Shown here: piece after piece, positions 1 to 11,714 of the stretch
How the letters are laid out: each line of letters begins with the position of its first letter
Numbering within the stretch: the first letter of the stretch is position 1
Origin: Anomaloglossus baeobatrachus
Lineage: Eukaryota; Chordata; Amphibia; Anura; Aromobatidae
Direction of reading: 5' to 3'
Assembly (NCBI RefSeq): GCF_048569485.1
Contig: NC_134353.1
Span: 73,454,908 to 73,518,907, forward strand
DNA: 64,000 bases
Notes under the pieces: model-generated
The model's database searches: none
Seen by the model: only the letters and a program-made list of their open reading frames with translations
Told to the model about the DNA's origin: nothing
Made by a program: the position numbers and the translations under genes

Positions 1-3000
1 TGAGTGCACTATATGTGTGTGTGCAGTAGTATTACATGTATATAGATGAGTGCACTATATGTGTGTGTGCAGTAGTATTACATGTGTATAGATGAGTACA
101 CTATATGTGTGTGTGCAGTAGTATTACATGTATATAGATGAGTACACTATATGTGTGTGTGCAGTAGTATTACATGTATATAGATGAGTACACTATATGT
201 GTGTGTGCAGTAGTATTACATGTATATAGATGAGTGCACTATATGTGTGTGTGCAGTAGTATTACATGTGTATAGATGAGTACACTATATGTGTGTGTGC
301 AGTAGTATTACATGTATATAGATGAGTACACTATATGTGTGTGTGCAGTAGTATTACATGTGTATAGATGAGTACACTATATGTGTGTGTGCAGTAGTAT
401 TACATGTATATAGATGAGTACACTATATGTGTGTGTGCAGTAGTATTACATGTGTATAGATGAGTACACTATATGTGTGTGTGCAGTAGTATTACATGTA
501 TATAGATGAGTGCACTATATGTGTGTGTGCAGTAGTATTACATGTATATAGATGAGTACACTATATGTGTGTGTGCAGTAGTATTGCATGTATATAGATG
601 AGTACACTATATGTGTGTGTGCAGTAGTATTACATGTGTATAGATGAGTACACTATATGTGTGTGTGCAGTAGTATTACATGTATATAGATGAGTACACT
701 ATATGTGTGTGTGCAGTAGTATTACATGTATATAGATGAGTACACTATATGTGTGTGTGCAGTAGTATTACATGTATATAGATGAGTGCACTATATGTGT
801 GTGTGCAGTAGTATTACATGTGTATAGATGAGTACACTATATGTGTGTGTGCAGTAGTATTACATGTATATAGATGAGTACACTATATGTGTGTGTGCAG
901 TAGTATTACATGTGTATAGATGAGTACACTATATGTGTGTGTGCAGTAGTATTACATGTATATAGATGAGTACACTATATGTGTGTGTGCAGTAGTATTA
1001 CATGTGTATAGATGAGTACACTATATGTGTGTGTGCAGTAGTATTACATGTATATAGATGAGTGCACTATATGTGTGTGTGCAGTAGTATTACATGTATA
1101 TAGATGAGTACACTATATGTGTGTGTGCAGTAGTATTACATGTATATAGATGAGTACACTATATGTGTGTGTGCAGTAGTATTACATGTATATAGATCAG
1201 TGCACTATATGTGTGTGTGCAGTAGTATTACATGTGTATAGATGAGTACACTATATGTGTGTGTGCAGTAGTATTACATGTGTATAGATCAGTGCACTAT
1301 ATGTGTGTGTGCAGTAGTATTACATGTGTATAGATGAGTACACTATATGTGTGTGTGCAGTAGTATTACATGTATATAGATGAGTACACTATATGTGTGT
1401 GTGCAGTAGTATTACATGTGTATGGATGAGTGCACTATATGTGTGTGTGCAGTAGTATTACATGTATATAGATGAGTACACTATATGTGTGTGTGCAGTA
1501 GTATTACATGTGTATAGATGAGTGCACTATATGTGTGTGTGCAGTAGTATTACATGTGTATAGATGAGTACACTATATGTGTGTGTGCAGTAGTATTACA
1601 TGTGTATAGATGAGTGCACTATATGTGTGTGTGCAGTAGTATTACATGTATATAGATGAGTACACTATATGTGTGTGTGCAGTAGTATTACATGTATATA
1701 GATGAGTACACTATATGTGTGTGTGCAGTAGTATTACATGTGTATAGATGAGTACACTATATGTGTGTGTGCAGTAGTATTACATGTGTATAGATGAGTG
1801 CACTATATGTGTGTGTGCAGTAGTATTACATGTGTATAGATGAGTACACTATATGTGTGTGTGCAGTAGTATTACATGTGTATAGATGAGTGCACTATAT
1901 GTGTGTGTGCAGTAGTATTACATGTGTATAGATGAGTGCACTATATGTGTGTGTGCAGTAGTATTACATGTGTATAGATGAGTGCACTATATGTGTGTGT
2001 GCAGTAGTATTACATGTATATAGATGAGTACACTATATGTGTGTGTGCAGTAGTATTACATGTATATAGATGAGTGCACTATATGTGTGTGTGCAGTAGT
2101 ATTACATGTGTATAGATGAGTGCACTATATGTGTGTGTGGTAGTATTACATGTATATAGATGAGTACACTATATGTGTGTGTGCAGTAGTATTACATGTA
2201 TATAGATGAGTGCACTATATGTGTGTGTGCAGTAGTATTACATGTATATAGATGAGTGCACTATATGTGTGTGTGCAGTAGTATTACATGTGTATAGATG
2301 AGTGCACTATATGTGTGTGTGCAGTAGTATTACATGTATATAGATGAGTGCACTATATGTGTGTGTGCAGTAGTATTACATGTATATAGATGAGTACACT
2401 ATATGTGTGTGTGCAGTAGTATTACATGTATATAGATGAGTACACTATATGTGTGTGTGCAGTAGTATTACATGTGTATAGATGAGTACACTATATGTGT
2501 GTGTGCAGTAGTATTACATGTATATAGATGAGTACACTATATGTGTGTGTGCAGTAGTATTACATGTATATAGATGAGTACACTATATGTGTGTGTGCAG
2601 TAGTATTACATGTATATAGATGAGTGCACTATATGTGTGTGTGCAGTAGTATTACATGTGTATAGATGAGTACACTATATGTGTGTGTGCAGTAGTATTA
2701 CATGTATATAGATGAGTGCACTATATGTGTGTGTGCAGTAGTATTACATGTGTATAGATGAGTACACTATATGTGTGTGTGCAGTAGTATTACATGTGTA
2801 TAGATGAGTGCACTATATGTGTGTGTGCAGTAGTATTACATGTGTATAGATGAGTACACTATATGTGTGTGTGCAGTAGTATTACATGTGTATAGATGAG
2901 TGCACTATATGTGTGTGTGCAGTAGTATTACATGTGTATAGATGAGTGCACTATATGTGTGTGTGCAGTAGTATTACATGTGTATAGATGAGTGCACTAT

Positions 3001-4938
3001 ATGTGTGTGTGCAGTAGTATTACATGTATATAGATGAGTACACTATATGTGTGTGTGCAGTAGTATTACATGTATATAGATGAGTGCACTATATGTGTGT
3101 GTGCAGTAGTATTACATGTGTATAGATGAGTGCACTATATGTGTGTGTGGTAGTATTACATGTATATAGATGAGTACACTATATGTGTGTGTGCAGTAGT
3201 ATTACATGTATATAGATGAGTGCACTATATGTGTGTGTGCAGTAGTATTACATGTATATAGATGAGTGCACTATATGTGTGTGTGCAGTAGTATTACATG
3301 TGTATAGATGAGTGCACTATATGTGTGTGTGCAGTAGTATTACATGTATATAGATGAGTGCACTATATGTGTGTGTGCAGTAGTATTACATGTATATAGA
3401 TGAGTACACTATATGTGTGTGTGCAGTAGTATTACATGTATATAGATGAGTACACTATATGTGTGTGTGCAGTAGTATTACATGTGTATAGATGAGTACA
3501 CTATATGTGTGTGTGCAGTAGTATTACATGTATATAGATGAGTACACTATATGTGTGTGTGCAGTAGTATTACATGTATATAGATGAGTACACTATATGT
3601 GTGTGTGCAGTAGTATTACATGTATATAGATGAGTGCACTATATGTGTGTGTGCAGTAGTATTACATGTGTATAGATGAGTACACTATATGTGTGTGTGC
3701 AGTAGTATTACATGTGTATAGATGAGTACACTATATGTGTGTGTGCAGTAGTATTACATGTATATAGATGAGTACACTATATGTGTGTGTGCAGTAGTAT
3801 TACATGTGTATAGATGAGTACACTATATGTGTGTGTGCAGTAGTATTACATGTGTATAGATGAGTACACTATATGTGTGTGTGCAGTAGTATTACATGTG
3901 TATAGATGAGTACACTATATGTGTGTGTGCAGTAGTATTACATGTATATAGATGAGTGCACTATATGTGTGTGTGCAGTAGTATTACATGTATATAGATG
4001 AGTACACTATATGTGTGTGTGCAGTAGTATTACATGTATATAGATGAGTACACTATATGTGTGTGTGCAGTAGTATTACATGTATATAGATGAGTACACT
4101 ATATGTGTGTGTGCAGTAGTATTACATGTGTATAGATGAGTACACTATATGTGTGTGTGCAGTAGTATTACATGTGTATAGATCAGTGCACTATATGTGT
4201 GTGTGCAGTAGTATTACATGTATATAGATGAGTACACTATATGTGTGTGTGCAGTAGTATTACATGTGTATAGATGAGTACACTATATGTGTGTGTGCAG
4301 TAGTATTACATGTGTATAGATCAGTGCACTATATGTGTGTGTGCAGTAGTATTACATGTGTATAGATGAGTGCACTATATGTGTGTGTGCAGTAGTATTA
4401 CATGTATATAGATGAGTACACTATATGTGTGTGTGCAGTAGTATTACATGTATATAGATGAGTACACTATATGTGTGTGTGCAGTAGTATTACATGTGTA
4501 TAGATGAGTGCACTATATGTGTGTGTGCAGTAGTATTACATGTGTATAGATGAGTGCACTATATGTGTGTGTGCAGTAGTATTACATGTGTATAGATGAG
4601 TGCACTATATGTGTGTGTGCAGTACTATTACATGTGTATAGATGAGTGCACTATATGTGTGTGTGCAGTAGTATTACATGTGTATGGATGAGTGCACTAT
4701 ATGTGTGTGTGCAGTAGTATTACATGTGTATAGATGAGTGCACTATATGTGTGTGTGCAGTACTATTACATGTGTATAGATGAGTGCACTATATGTGTGT
4801 GTGCAGTACTATTACATGTATATAGATGAGTGCACTATATGTGTGTGTGCAGTAGTATTACATGTATATAGATGAGTGCACTATATGTGTGTGTGCAGTA
4901 GTATTACATGTATATAGATGAGTGCACTATATGTGTGT
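1..4938. repeat. 46-bp tandem satellite array
   Basis: About 107 head-to-tail copies of a 46-bp unit fill the start of the window and probably continue to its left. Each unit contains a short TG run, the core GCAGTAGTATTACATG and a TATAGATGAGT segment. Variation is mostly two-state: GTGCAC versus GTACAC, TGTATAG versus TATATAG, and rarely GATCAG for GATGAG. Two units lack the CA of GTGCAG and are 44 bp. The array ends abruptly in unique sequence. No gene is seen in it. Confidence 0.98.
1709..3715. repeat. ~1-kb segmental duplication inside the satellite
   Basis: The block from about 1709 to 2705 recurs at about 2719 to 3715, offset by exactly 1010 bp, with no differences seen in the stretches compared. 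The offset is 22 units minus 2 bp, because each copy holds one 44-bp variant unit (near 2140 and 3150). Outside the block the order of unit variants no longer matches at this offset. This points to a recent unequal exchange or replication slip involving 22 units. Confidence 0.9.
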
Positions 4939-5029
4939 ATACATGACTTGCTCGTCTCCTCATTCACTGTTCTTTATATTCTAATTTGTATTAATCGCTT
5001 TGCAAAGTCAGAGGTAAGTGATTTTCTTG

Positions 5030-5560
5030 CAGTGTCTGCTCAGCGCCACCTAGCCGCCATACTGCGTATTACACACTGCTTGCAGAGGCATCATGGACTG
5101 TGTAGTTTCCTGCTCTGGCATTTCACCGTGTAAACCTCAGTAGTTCTCAGACACAGAAGACTCCACTACCCATGATGCCTCTGCGCTTTCTTGCCTGCGC
5201 TATAGCTGTCCCAGAGACGTTTCTCAGCTCGGTGCTGAAGATGAGGAGGAGGGGATAGGGGAAGAGTGTGGCAGCAGCCTCTGCGCTCTCATTGCTAGCA
5301 GTGCGCCGGGCATTGCAGGCTCCTGGCTGGATTAGAGCAGGGATCACCTTGCAATGCTCGTCTTCATCCATGTGCTGGGATGTCTGTGCTGAGCTGATGT
5401 GTAACAGGTAAAGGCTCACAGAGGCTTGTCTGGAGCTACAGATTGCTGCATCTGGATGGGAGCAGCCACAGCATGAGTGCAGGTGAGTGCTGTCCCCTGC
5501 TACCTGTATACATAGCACTGCAATGGCAATGCTCTGCATGATCACCTATGGGGGGAGGGG
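5030..5560. promoter_or_regulatory. candidate host promoter / first-exon region
   Basis: This stretch is richer in G+C than its surroundings and differs from the repeats around it. Two motifs resembling the ZNF143 (SBS) site face each other: one on the minus strand at about 5083-5111 (reads ACTACACAGTCCATGATGCC) and one on the plus strand at 5164-5185 (ACTACCCATGATGCCTCTGC). Downstream are sequences that could be splice donors: CAG|GTAAAG near 5408 and ATGAGTGCAG|GTGAGTG near 5472, the latter giving a very short coding start. ZNF143 sites are typical of vertebrate promoters. That a gene starts here and runs to the right is inference; no downstream exon was recognised. Confidence 0.35.
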
Positions 5561-5589
5561 TGGGTCATAAACCATGCTTGCCCACAGTC

Positions 5590-6190
5590 ATGTGTGTAAA
5601 TATATAGGGATAAGGCACCATATCTATTATGCCCCTATAGTGAGCTAGCCCTATGCAGGCTGCTCACAAGCCATGCCATGCAGCCCAGTGGCCACCTTAC
5701 CTCTGTCATGATCTGTGAGAACACTGCAGCGAGCATCCTGCTTTATTACTGATGGAGGGGTGCTGATTGATCAGCATTATTGGCTACCTTTCTGGTTGGC
5801 ATGGGGTTAATTTACCATGTGGGTAAACGCCTTTGCAAAGGAGGCTGGGATGCTGCTGTCAATCAATGGCTAGCTGGTCCTGGAGAGCAGAGAATGGATT
5901 TCTCCTCCTTGCGCCTTTCCCCAGTGAGGCAGGCTCATCCTCATCATCATCATCCTCATCATCATCATGATGTATTGCAGAGGGATGTGACACATTGCTG
6001 CATGGGGTTTATTTATACACACAGTGATACATAGAAACAGACAAGTGGCAGGAGCTGACCAGGCTGCTCCAGGATTGTTACCCTGCTTTTGCTCCTGAGG
6101 AGCGGCCAGAAATACATGGCCCACTTTACACACAGCACCACCCATTGCAGAACAGAGGGAATCCGGATCTGTGCAATGCATGTGCCAAGT
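5590..6190. other. no gene seen; contains short (TCA)n run
   Basis: Mostly unique-looking sequence with no recognisable coding signal. A short TCA/TCC microsatellite lies at about 5938-5971. The short reading frames here are not supported by any family resemblance. Confidence 0.6.
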
Positions 6191-6192
6191 GC

Positions 6193-6957
6193 AATTATAT
6201 ATATATATACACTAGGTGTAGTACCCTGCGATGCCAGGATAGTAACTAACTATTCTTAACTATAACAAAATAAAATGCGCCTGTGTGTGTGTGTCTCTTT
6301 CTGTGTGCATGTCTCTTTCTTTGTGTGGCTCTTTCTGTGTATGTGTCTCTTTCTGTCTGTATATCTCTTTCCGTCTGTATGTCTCTTTCTATGTGTGTCT
6401 CTGTGTGTCTCTTTCTTTGTCTCTGTGTGTGTCTTTCGGTGTCTCTTTCTGTGTATGTGTCTCTTTCTGTGTATGTCTCTATTTCCGTGTATGTCTCTCT
6501 TTCCGTGTGTGTCTCTTTCTCTGTGTGTGTCTCTTTCTGTGTGTGTCTCTGTGTGTGTATCTCTTTCTGTGTGTGTATGTCTTTCTGTGTGTCACTTTCT
6601 GTGTGTCACTTTCTGTGTGTGTCTTTCTGTGTATGTGTCTTTCTGTGTATGTGTCTTTCCGTGTGTCTCTTTCTGTGTGTGTGTCTCTTTCTGTATGTGT
6701 CTTTTTCTGTGTGTGTGTGTGTATCTCTGTGTGTATGTCTTTCTGTGTGTGTATCTCTTTCTGTTTGTGTCTCTTTCTATGTGTCACTTTCTGTGTGTCT
6801 CTTTCTGTGTGTGTCTTTTTCTGTATGTGCGTTTCTTTTGGTGTATGTGTCTTTTTCTCTCTGTGTGTGTGTGTGTCTCTTTCTCTGTGTGTGGGTCTCT
6901 CTGTGTGTCTCCTCTGTACACAATAGGAGAAAGAGACACACAGTCCTCTGTGTAACT
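6193..6957. repeat. repeat beginning TATATA-CTAG-GTAGTACC with TGTGTGTCTCTTTC microsatellite
   Basis: The left edge (AT run, then ACTAGGTGTAGTACCC) matches the start of the repeat at about 35003. Like that copy, it continues into a long pyrimidine/TG array, here an irregular 10-14-bp TGTGTGTCTCTTTC-type unit. The array is open in all three forward frames and one reverse frame only because it has a biased composition, so it is not a gene. The right end matching the 36-kb copy is not seen. Confidence 0.7.
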
Positions 6958-7045
6958 TAGCAAGTTGCCTTTCAGGAGTTCGTCTAAGTTTGGTGTTAGT
7001 TGTACAGGTATGCAAAATTTGGGTTTTTAAAAATATTTTCAAATC

Positions 7046-7326
7046 CAATCACTAATTCTTTTTTTTTAATATATATTTTTATTGAAAATTTTAACCATTA
7101 AACAGCACACAATATGATTAGCATTCCCATCAAAATATAGTAATAATCTTTCATCCAGTATGCAGACTGGGAAAACATAACTTGGAGACACAATAAATCT
7201 ACAACAACCATTGGGGTGATGAAAAGTGCAAGTAAGAGTAAAAACACAGACAAAAAAAAAATAATAATCCAAACAAACGGAACAGCCATCTGATTTAAAA
7301 GAGAATGAAGTAAAAAATAAAAAAAA

Positions 7327-7358
<32 letters not shown>

Positions 7359-7375
7359 GAGGGTGGGGGGATTTT
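7046..7375 (-). repeat. possible LINE-like 3' end (antisense) and A-rich tract
   Basis: Read on the minus strand this ends in CAATAAAAATATATATT followed by an A run, as a polyadenylated retroelement 3' end would. The plus-strand right side is an A-rich low-complexity tract (about 7315-7360). The family could not be identified from sequence alone. Confidence 0.3.
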
Positions 7376-7456
7376 TTATTTAGTCACGTTCCCAGTTTAG
7401 TTACCTATTCGGAGGTGACCTGGGTTATTCTTTCGGTCTTCCTCACTGATTCTTCT

Positions 7457-7595
7457 TAGTGATGAGCGAGCGTGCTCTTTTTTCAATCGAGCATCAGGGT
7501 TTTTGGATGCAACTGTAGTGCTGAGTCTAATGGAAGTCAATGGGAAACTCGTGTATTTTCAAATTCAGATGCTCAAGCCTCCTCCTTGCCCATCA
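7457..7595. repeat. hAT-like terminal fragment (TAGTGATGAGCGAG)
   Basis: Begins TAGTGATGAGCGAGCGTGC, like the end of the larger repeat at 57796 (TAGGGATGAGCGAAC). It also has the 'catcagggtttttggatg' style body seen in frog repeats with this end. No opposite terminus was found, so it is a fragment. Confidence 0.4.
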
Positions 7596-7635
7596 TTAAT
7601 CCCTATTTTTTTATGCCCTAATTTTTAAAACACTT

Positions 7636-7750
7636 CTACACTTTCCCCGTGTTTGCATGGGTTTTCTTCAGCTTCTCCAATTTCCTCCCACACTCCAGAC
7701 ATCCTGATAGCGGATTTACATTGTGAGCCCCAATGGGGACAGTGATGATC
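7636..7750 (+). repeat. tRNA-derived SINE fragment (body)
   Basis: Contains the body blocks CCCCGTGTTTGCATGGG, TTTCCTCCCACACTCC and TTGTGAGCCCCAATGGGGAC, followed by AGTGATGAT. The same blocks occur in the fuller copy at 7924. The tRNA-like head is absent here. Confidence 0.7.
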
Positions 7751-7923
7751 ACTGATATGCTATTTGCCATATTAGTTGCTAAAAATTCCATGTAGCCAAT
7801 TTTCTGGAAGATCGGTTCCGAGTAAAGTAGAATTACAGCCAATATGTTCCTTTCACATTCAGTTTGTCAGTTCATTTTAGAGGATCAAATGGAATTAATA
7901 TGCAAAAGAGATCCTTTATCTCG

Positions 7924-8146
7924 CGGGACCCCAGCACAATGGCACCTAGACCAGTCCTGGGGTCAAATTCCACCAAGGACATCTGCAAGGAGTTTGTATG
8001 TTTTCTGTAGGTTTCCTCCAACACTTTTCAGACATACTGACAGGGAATTGAGATTGTGAGCCACAATGAGGACAGTGATGATGATGATGATGTGGATAAA
8101 GCTCTGCTGAATATGTTGGTGCAGTGTAAAGAAGCATAATAGGTAA
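7924..8146 (+). repeat. tRNA-derived SINE, near full length
   Basis: The order of parts matches a common frog SINE: a decayed tRNA-like head with a B-box-like GGGTCAAATTCC (about 7963), then CACCAAGGACATCTGCAAGG, GTTTGTATG, a decayed CACACTCC block, ACATACTGACAGGGAATT and GTGAGCCACAATGAGGAC. It ends in a GATGAT run and a tail resembling GGATAAAGCTCTGCTGAATATG. Pol III transcription is the family's known mode. This copy is diverged and probably inactive. Confidence 0.75.
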
Positions 8147-8483
8147 ATAAATTATCATGGGGTTTGACTATGGGTCAGTTTTAGCTTCTTTATATAGGGG
8201 ACTTACCAATAATATAAAGTTCAATGTTGTAGTTGCAAATAAACTGATTTTATATCATATACAAATAACGCAGCTTTGGTGCACCCTTAGTGTAACCAAG
8301 GACTCAGTGCATCATTACATCCTCCAATTTGCATATTTTCAGTACTGTCCCTCATCTTGTTTGATAGTGCCCACTTACAAAGAGTGAGCACTGCCTAAAG
8401 ACAAATCTCTGTTCTTGCACATGCGCACCGACACTGGTAGAGCCCAGCGTCGCGCACACAGTGTGGGTGCAGATGTATCCTGA
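8147..8483. other. no gene seen
   Basis: AT-rich unique-looking sequence between a SINE and a hAT-like repeat. No coding, RNA or repeat signal was recognised. Confidence 0.55.
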
Positions 8484-9300
8484 CTAGTGATGGGCAGACA
8501 CGGACTGTAAAAGTCTGGATCCACATGATTTCAAGCGTGTCCGAGTCCGGAATTCTCAAGGAATTCCAGCTAATGATCCGGTTCCAGCACTTGGGAAATA
8601 AAAAAGAAATAAAGAAAAAATAAAGAAAATAAGACTGAAGTGAGCGCTTCATACTTACCGAATCTCCGGCACAGCTGTAACTGCTCCCACGGCCTATCCT
8701 TCACTTTTGAGGCGGCTTATTATTGCTCATCTATATGCACTGCTTTCCCCATCGGCCGTCCTGGGATCTGTGATTGGTTGCAGTCAGACACACACCCAGC
8801 CTGTGTGACAGCGTCTGCCTGCAACCAATCACAGGTGCTGTCTGTGGTATAAAATAAATAAAACATTAAGTATTATGATACTAGCACACATAAAGCATAT
8901 GGCTACAGGCTGCAGCCCCCAACCGTGCGCTTATCTTGGCTGTGTATCAAAATAAAAAAAAACACAACTGGCTTTTTTTTTTTAATTATTATTATTATTA
9001 TTTAAATAAATAATTTAGAAAACGGCATGCGGTTCCCCCCATTTTGATGCCCAGCTATGATAAAGCCGACAGCTGGGGCTGGTATTCCCAGGCTGGGGAG
9101 ACCTATGCTTTTTGGGCCACCCTCAGCCTAAAAATAGCAGCCTGCAGCCACCTGGGATTATCGCATCCGTTAGATGTGACAATCCCAGCAGTTTTCTCGG
9201 CTCTTCCTGTTTGCCCGGTTGAGGTGACAATTGGAGTAATAAGAGATTAATGGCAATTCTCAGCTACCACCAAGCCCTAGATTAGGAATGGCAGGCGTCT
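8484..9300. mobile_element. hAT-like non-autonomous repeat, right end unclear
   Basis: Begins TAGTGATGGGCAGACACGG, the terminus style of frog hAT derivatives. Its interior (tatcaaaataaaa, a poly-A/T tract, 'gctggtattcccaggctggggagacc', 'cagcctaaaaatagcagcc') is related to the interior of the repeat at 57796-59253. No transposase is present. A matching right terminus was not found before the next element begins. Confidence 0.5.
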
Positions 9301-9305
9301 ATGAG

Positions 9306-9511
9306 ACCGAACGAACCTCCCCCTTAAAAGAGAGATTGTTCGGTGTCTCCATCGACGTCGCTAAGCAGGTGTGTGTGTGACACTGCCGTAGCGATATTGT
9401 TCGCTACGGCAGCGATCACCCCCATGACGAAACAGCGACGTGGGCGGGGGCTATTGCACACGACATCGCTAGCTATCGCTAGCAATGTCGCAGCGTGTAA
9501 AGCACCCTTTT
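9306..9511. mobile_element. TIR element of the CGACATCG family, half copy (A)
   Basis: Holds the right half of the commonest short inverted-repeat family in this window: the 'cctcccccttaaa..gagattgttcgg' module, 'gttcgctacggcagcgatca', and the terminal TCGCAGCGTGTAAAGCACCC. The left half is missing. It has no coding capacity. Confidence 0.8.
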
Positions 9512-9960
9512 CCCCTTTAGGACCCTGCGGACACCTTGGCAATTTAGCTGTTAATACTTATCCCCACTCCCTGTGTCCATATATACCTGTACTTCCCCTT
9601 GGTTTGTTGCTGGTGATAGAGTTATTCTGTACAGATTGCAAGCAGTCAGCTTGCAATCTGTTGTTGCATCTTGCTTTACTTCTCTTAAAGTCATCCTGGA
9701 GATAAGTTGTGTGTTTGTATTCCCCTATTTGTATTCCCTGTGTGTTCTTTAGGTCTTAGTGGGGTTGACTAGTGCTCATCCCATCCGGTCACTTCGTCCA
9801 TTTTAGGGTCAGCCAGGATCTAGGTATCCTGCTCAGCGCATAGGTGTGGAACTTATCTAGGGATTTCAGGAGAGCCAAGGGTCAGCAGAAGGTTTTATCA
9901 GTGGTCACCATCTCCCCCTTTTTCTCCTGGCAGCGAGGGTCTAACTCGCAGCGCCGGGCA
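9512..9960. repeat. possible LTR-derived fragment
   Basis: Carries a TATATA-like box, the block ATTCCCCTATTTGTATTCCC and a 'tggggttgactagtgctcatcc' block, both resembling the repeat at 39290-39880. The layout (promoter-like box, short pyrimidine-rich body) suggests an old LTR fossil, but ends and target duplication were not identified. Confidence 0.3.
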
Positions 9961-9971
9961 GGTTGGAAACT

Positions 9972-10012
9972 CTATTAACCTGCAGATTAACCCTATATCT
10001 GCAGGTTAATAG
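9972..10012. repeat. perfect 16-bp-arm inverted repeat
   Basis: CTATTAACCTGCAGAT and its exact reverse complement are separated by 9 bases. It lies just before a GTTCCCTTTAAG end typical of TTAA-type elements, so it is probably the inner hairpin of a small TIR element. Confidence 0.8.
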
Positions 10013-10196
10013 CATTTTTTCATGTTACAAGTTCCCTTTAAGAAATCTGTTTAGGCCAAGAATCCTCTATCTAATTACCAGCACATGTGAGGAATGAGGT
10101 TCCTTACCCTTCGCTGGCAGTGGGGACATAATCTGAATTCTCATTCCCGTCTCTCCACTGAAAGGGTCCCATTCTTGAGATAGATATGGGCACTTA

Positions 10197-11490
10197 CAGT
10201 GCATTGAAAAAGTATTCACACCCCATGAATTTTTCAACATTTTTTCGTTACATGATCAAATTTAAATGTATTTTATTGGGATTGTGTGTGATATACCAAC
10301 ACTAAGTAGCAAGTGTTTGTGAATTGTAAAGGAAATGATACATAGTTTTCTAAATATTTATAAAAACTATAAATATGAAAATTGTGACATGCATTTGTAT
10401 TCAGCCCTCCTGACTCACCTTTCACTGCAGATACTGCTGCAAGTCTTTTCGGGGATTTCTCTCCAGCTTTGCACATCTGTAGGTGACATTGTTGCCCATT
10501 CTTTTTGCACTCTCGCTCAGTGAGATTGGATGGAGACGTCTGTAATCAGTAATTGTCAAGTCTTGTCACAGATTCTCAATGGGATTTAGGTCTGGACTGT
10601 GACTGGGCCATTCACACACATGAATATGCTTTGATGTAAACCATCCATTGTAGCTCTGGCAGGATGTTTAGTATCATTGTCCTGCTGAAAGTTGAAACTG
10701 CGCCCCAGAGTCAAGTCTTTTGTAGCCTTTAACAGGTTTACCTCCAGGATCACTCTGTATTTTGCTCCATCCATCTTCTCATCAGCTCTGACCATCTTCC
10801 CTGCCCCTGCTGAAGAAAAGCCTCCCCACAGCATGATGCTGCCACCACGATGGGGACCATGGGGATGGTGTCTTCATGGTGATAAGCGGTTTTGTTTTAC
10901 GCCACACATAGCATTTTGCATTTAGCCTAAAGTGTTCTCCTTTGGTCTCATCTGACCAGAGGACCTTCTTCTACGTGATGTGTCTCCTGCATGGCTTTAT
11001 GCAATATGCAAATGAGACTTCTCGTTTTCAAAATGTCTGTCCTCTTGCCACTTTTCCATAAAGTCCACATTTGTGGAGTATAAAACTAATAGTTCTCCTG
11101 TGCACAGATTCTCCCACTTGAGCTGTGGATCTCTGCAGCTCCTCCAGAGTGACCATGGGCCTCTTGGCTCTTCTCTGATTAGCGCTTTCCTTGCTTGAAA
11201 TGTCAGTCTAGGTGGACAGCCACGTCTTGGTAGGTTTGCAGTTGTGCCATAGCACTTCCATTTTTGGATGATGGATTGAACAGTGCTCCATGAAATGTTC
11301 AGCGTTTGGGCTATTTTTCCTAACCTAACCCTGCTTTACTCTTCTCCACAACTTTATCCCTGACCTGCCTGGTGTGTTCCTTGGTTCTCATGATGCTGTT
11401 TGATCCCTAATGATCTGAAACAAACTTCTGAGGTCTTCACAAAACAGCTGTAGTTATACTGAGAATAAATTGCACACAGGAGGACTCAAT
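10197..11490 (-). pseudogene. Tc1/mariner element remnant with dead transposase
   Basis: The left end CAGTGCATTGAAAAAGTATTC follows a TA. Minus-strand translation gives Tc1-family landmarks in pieces, for example [11 protein letters not shown] (second catalytic Asp region) and LWGGFSSAGAGKM. The reading frame is broken by several stops and shifts, and the longest intact piece is 82 codons (10586-10834). The element is cut off on the right by a short TIR element, so its second TIR is lost. It is an immobile fossil of a DD34E cut-and-paste transposon. Confidence 0.85.
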
Positions 11491-11492
11491 TC

Positions 11493-11714
11493 CGCCCGCT
11501 CATCTCCGTCCCTCCGCTTCTATTGGACGGCTGCCGTGTGACGTCGCTGTGACGCCGCACGACCCGCCCCCTTAGAAAGGAGACGTTACGCCGGCCACAG
11601 CGACGTCGCAGGGAAGGTAAGTCCGTGTGACGGGTGTAAGCGATGTTGTGCGCCACAGGCAGCGATTTGCCCGTGACACACAACCGATGGGGGCAGCGTG
11701 TAAAGTGCCCTTTT
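11493..11714. mobile_element. CGACATCG-family TIR element, half copy (B)
   Basis: Contains the family's inner modules (CCGCTCATCTCCGTCCCTCCG, TATTGGACGGCTGCCGTGTG, GTGACGTCGCTGTGACGCC) and the right end GCAGCGTGTAAAGTGCCC. Its left half is absent where it meets the Tc1 remnant. Confidence 0.8.

Noticed and set aside
1-4938. CRISPR-like array
   Set aside because: The repeats are contiguous with no unique spacers, and the context is clearly eukaryotic.
6275-6960. Overlapping reading frames of 189-226 codons rich in Cys/Val/Ser/Leu, or Thr/His/Arg on the reverse strand
   Set aside because: They translate a TGTGTGTCTCTTTC microsatellite in three forward frames and one reverse frame.
7826-8146. 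Small host genes at the 60-76-codon frames in this area
   Set aside because: They overlap the SINE body and have no recognisable features.
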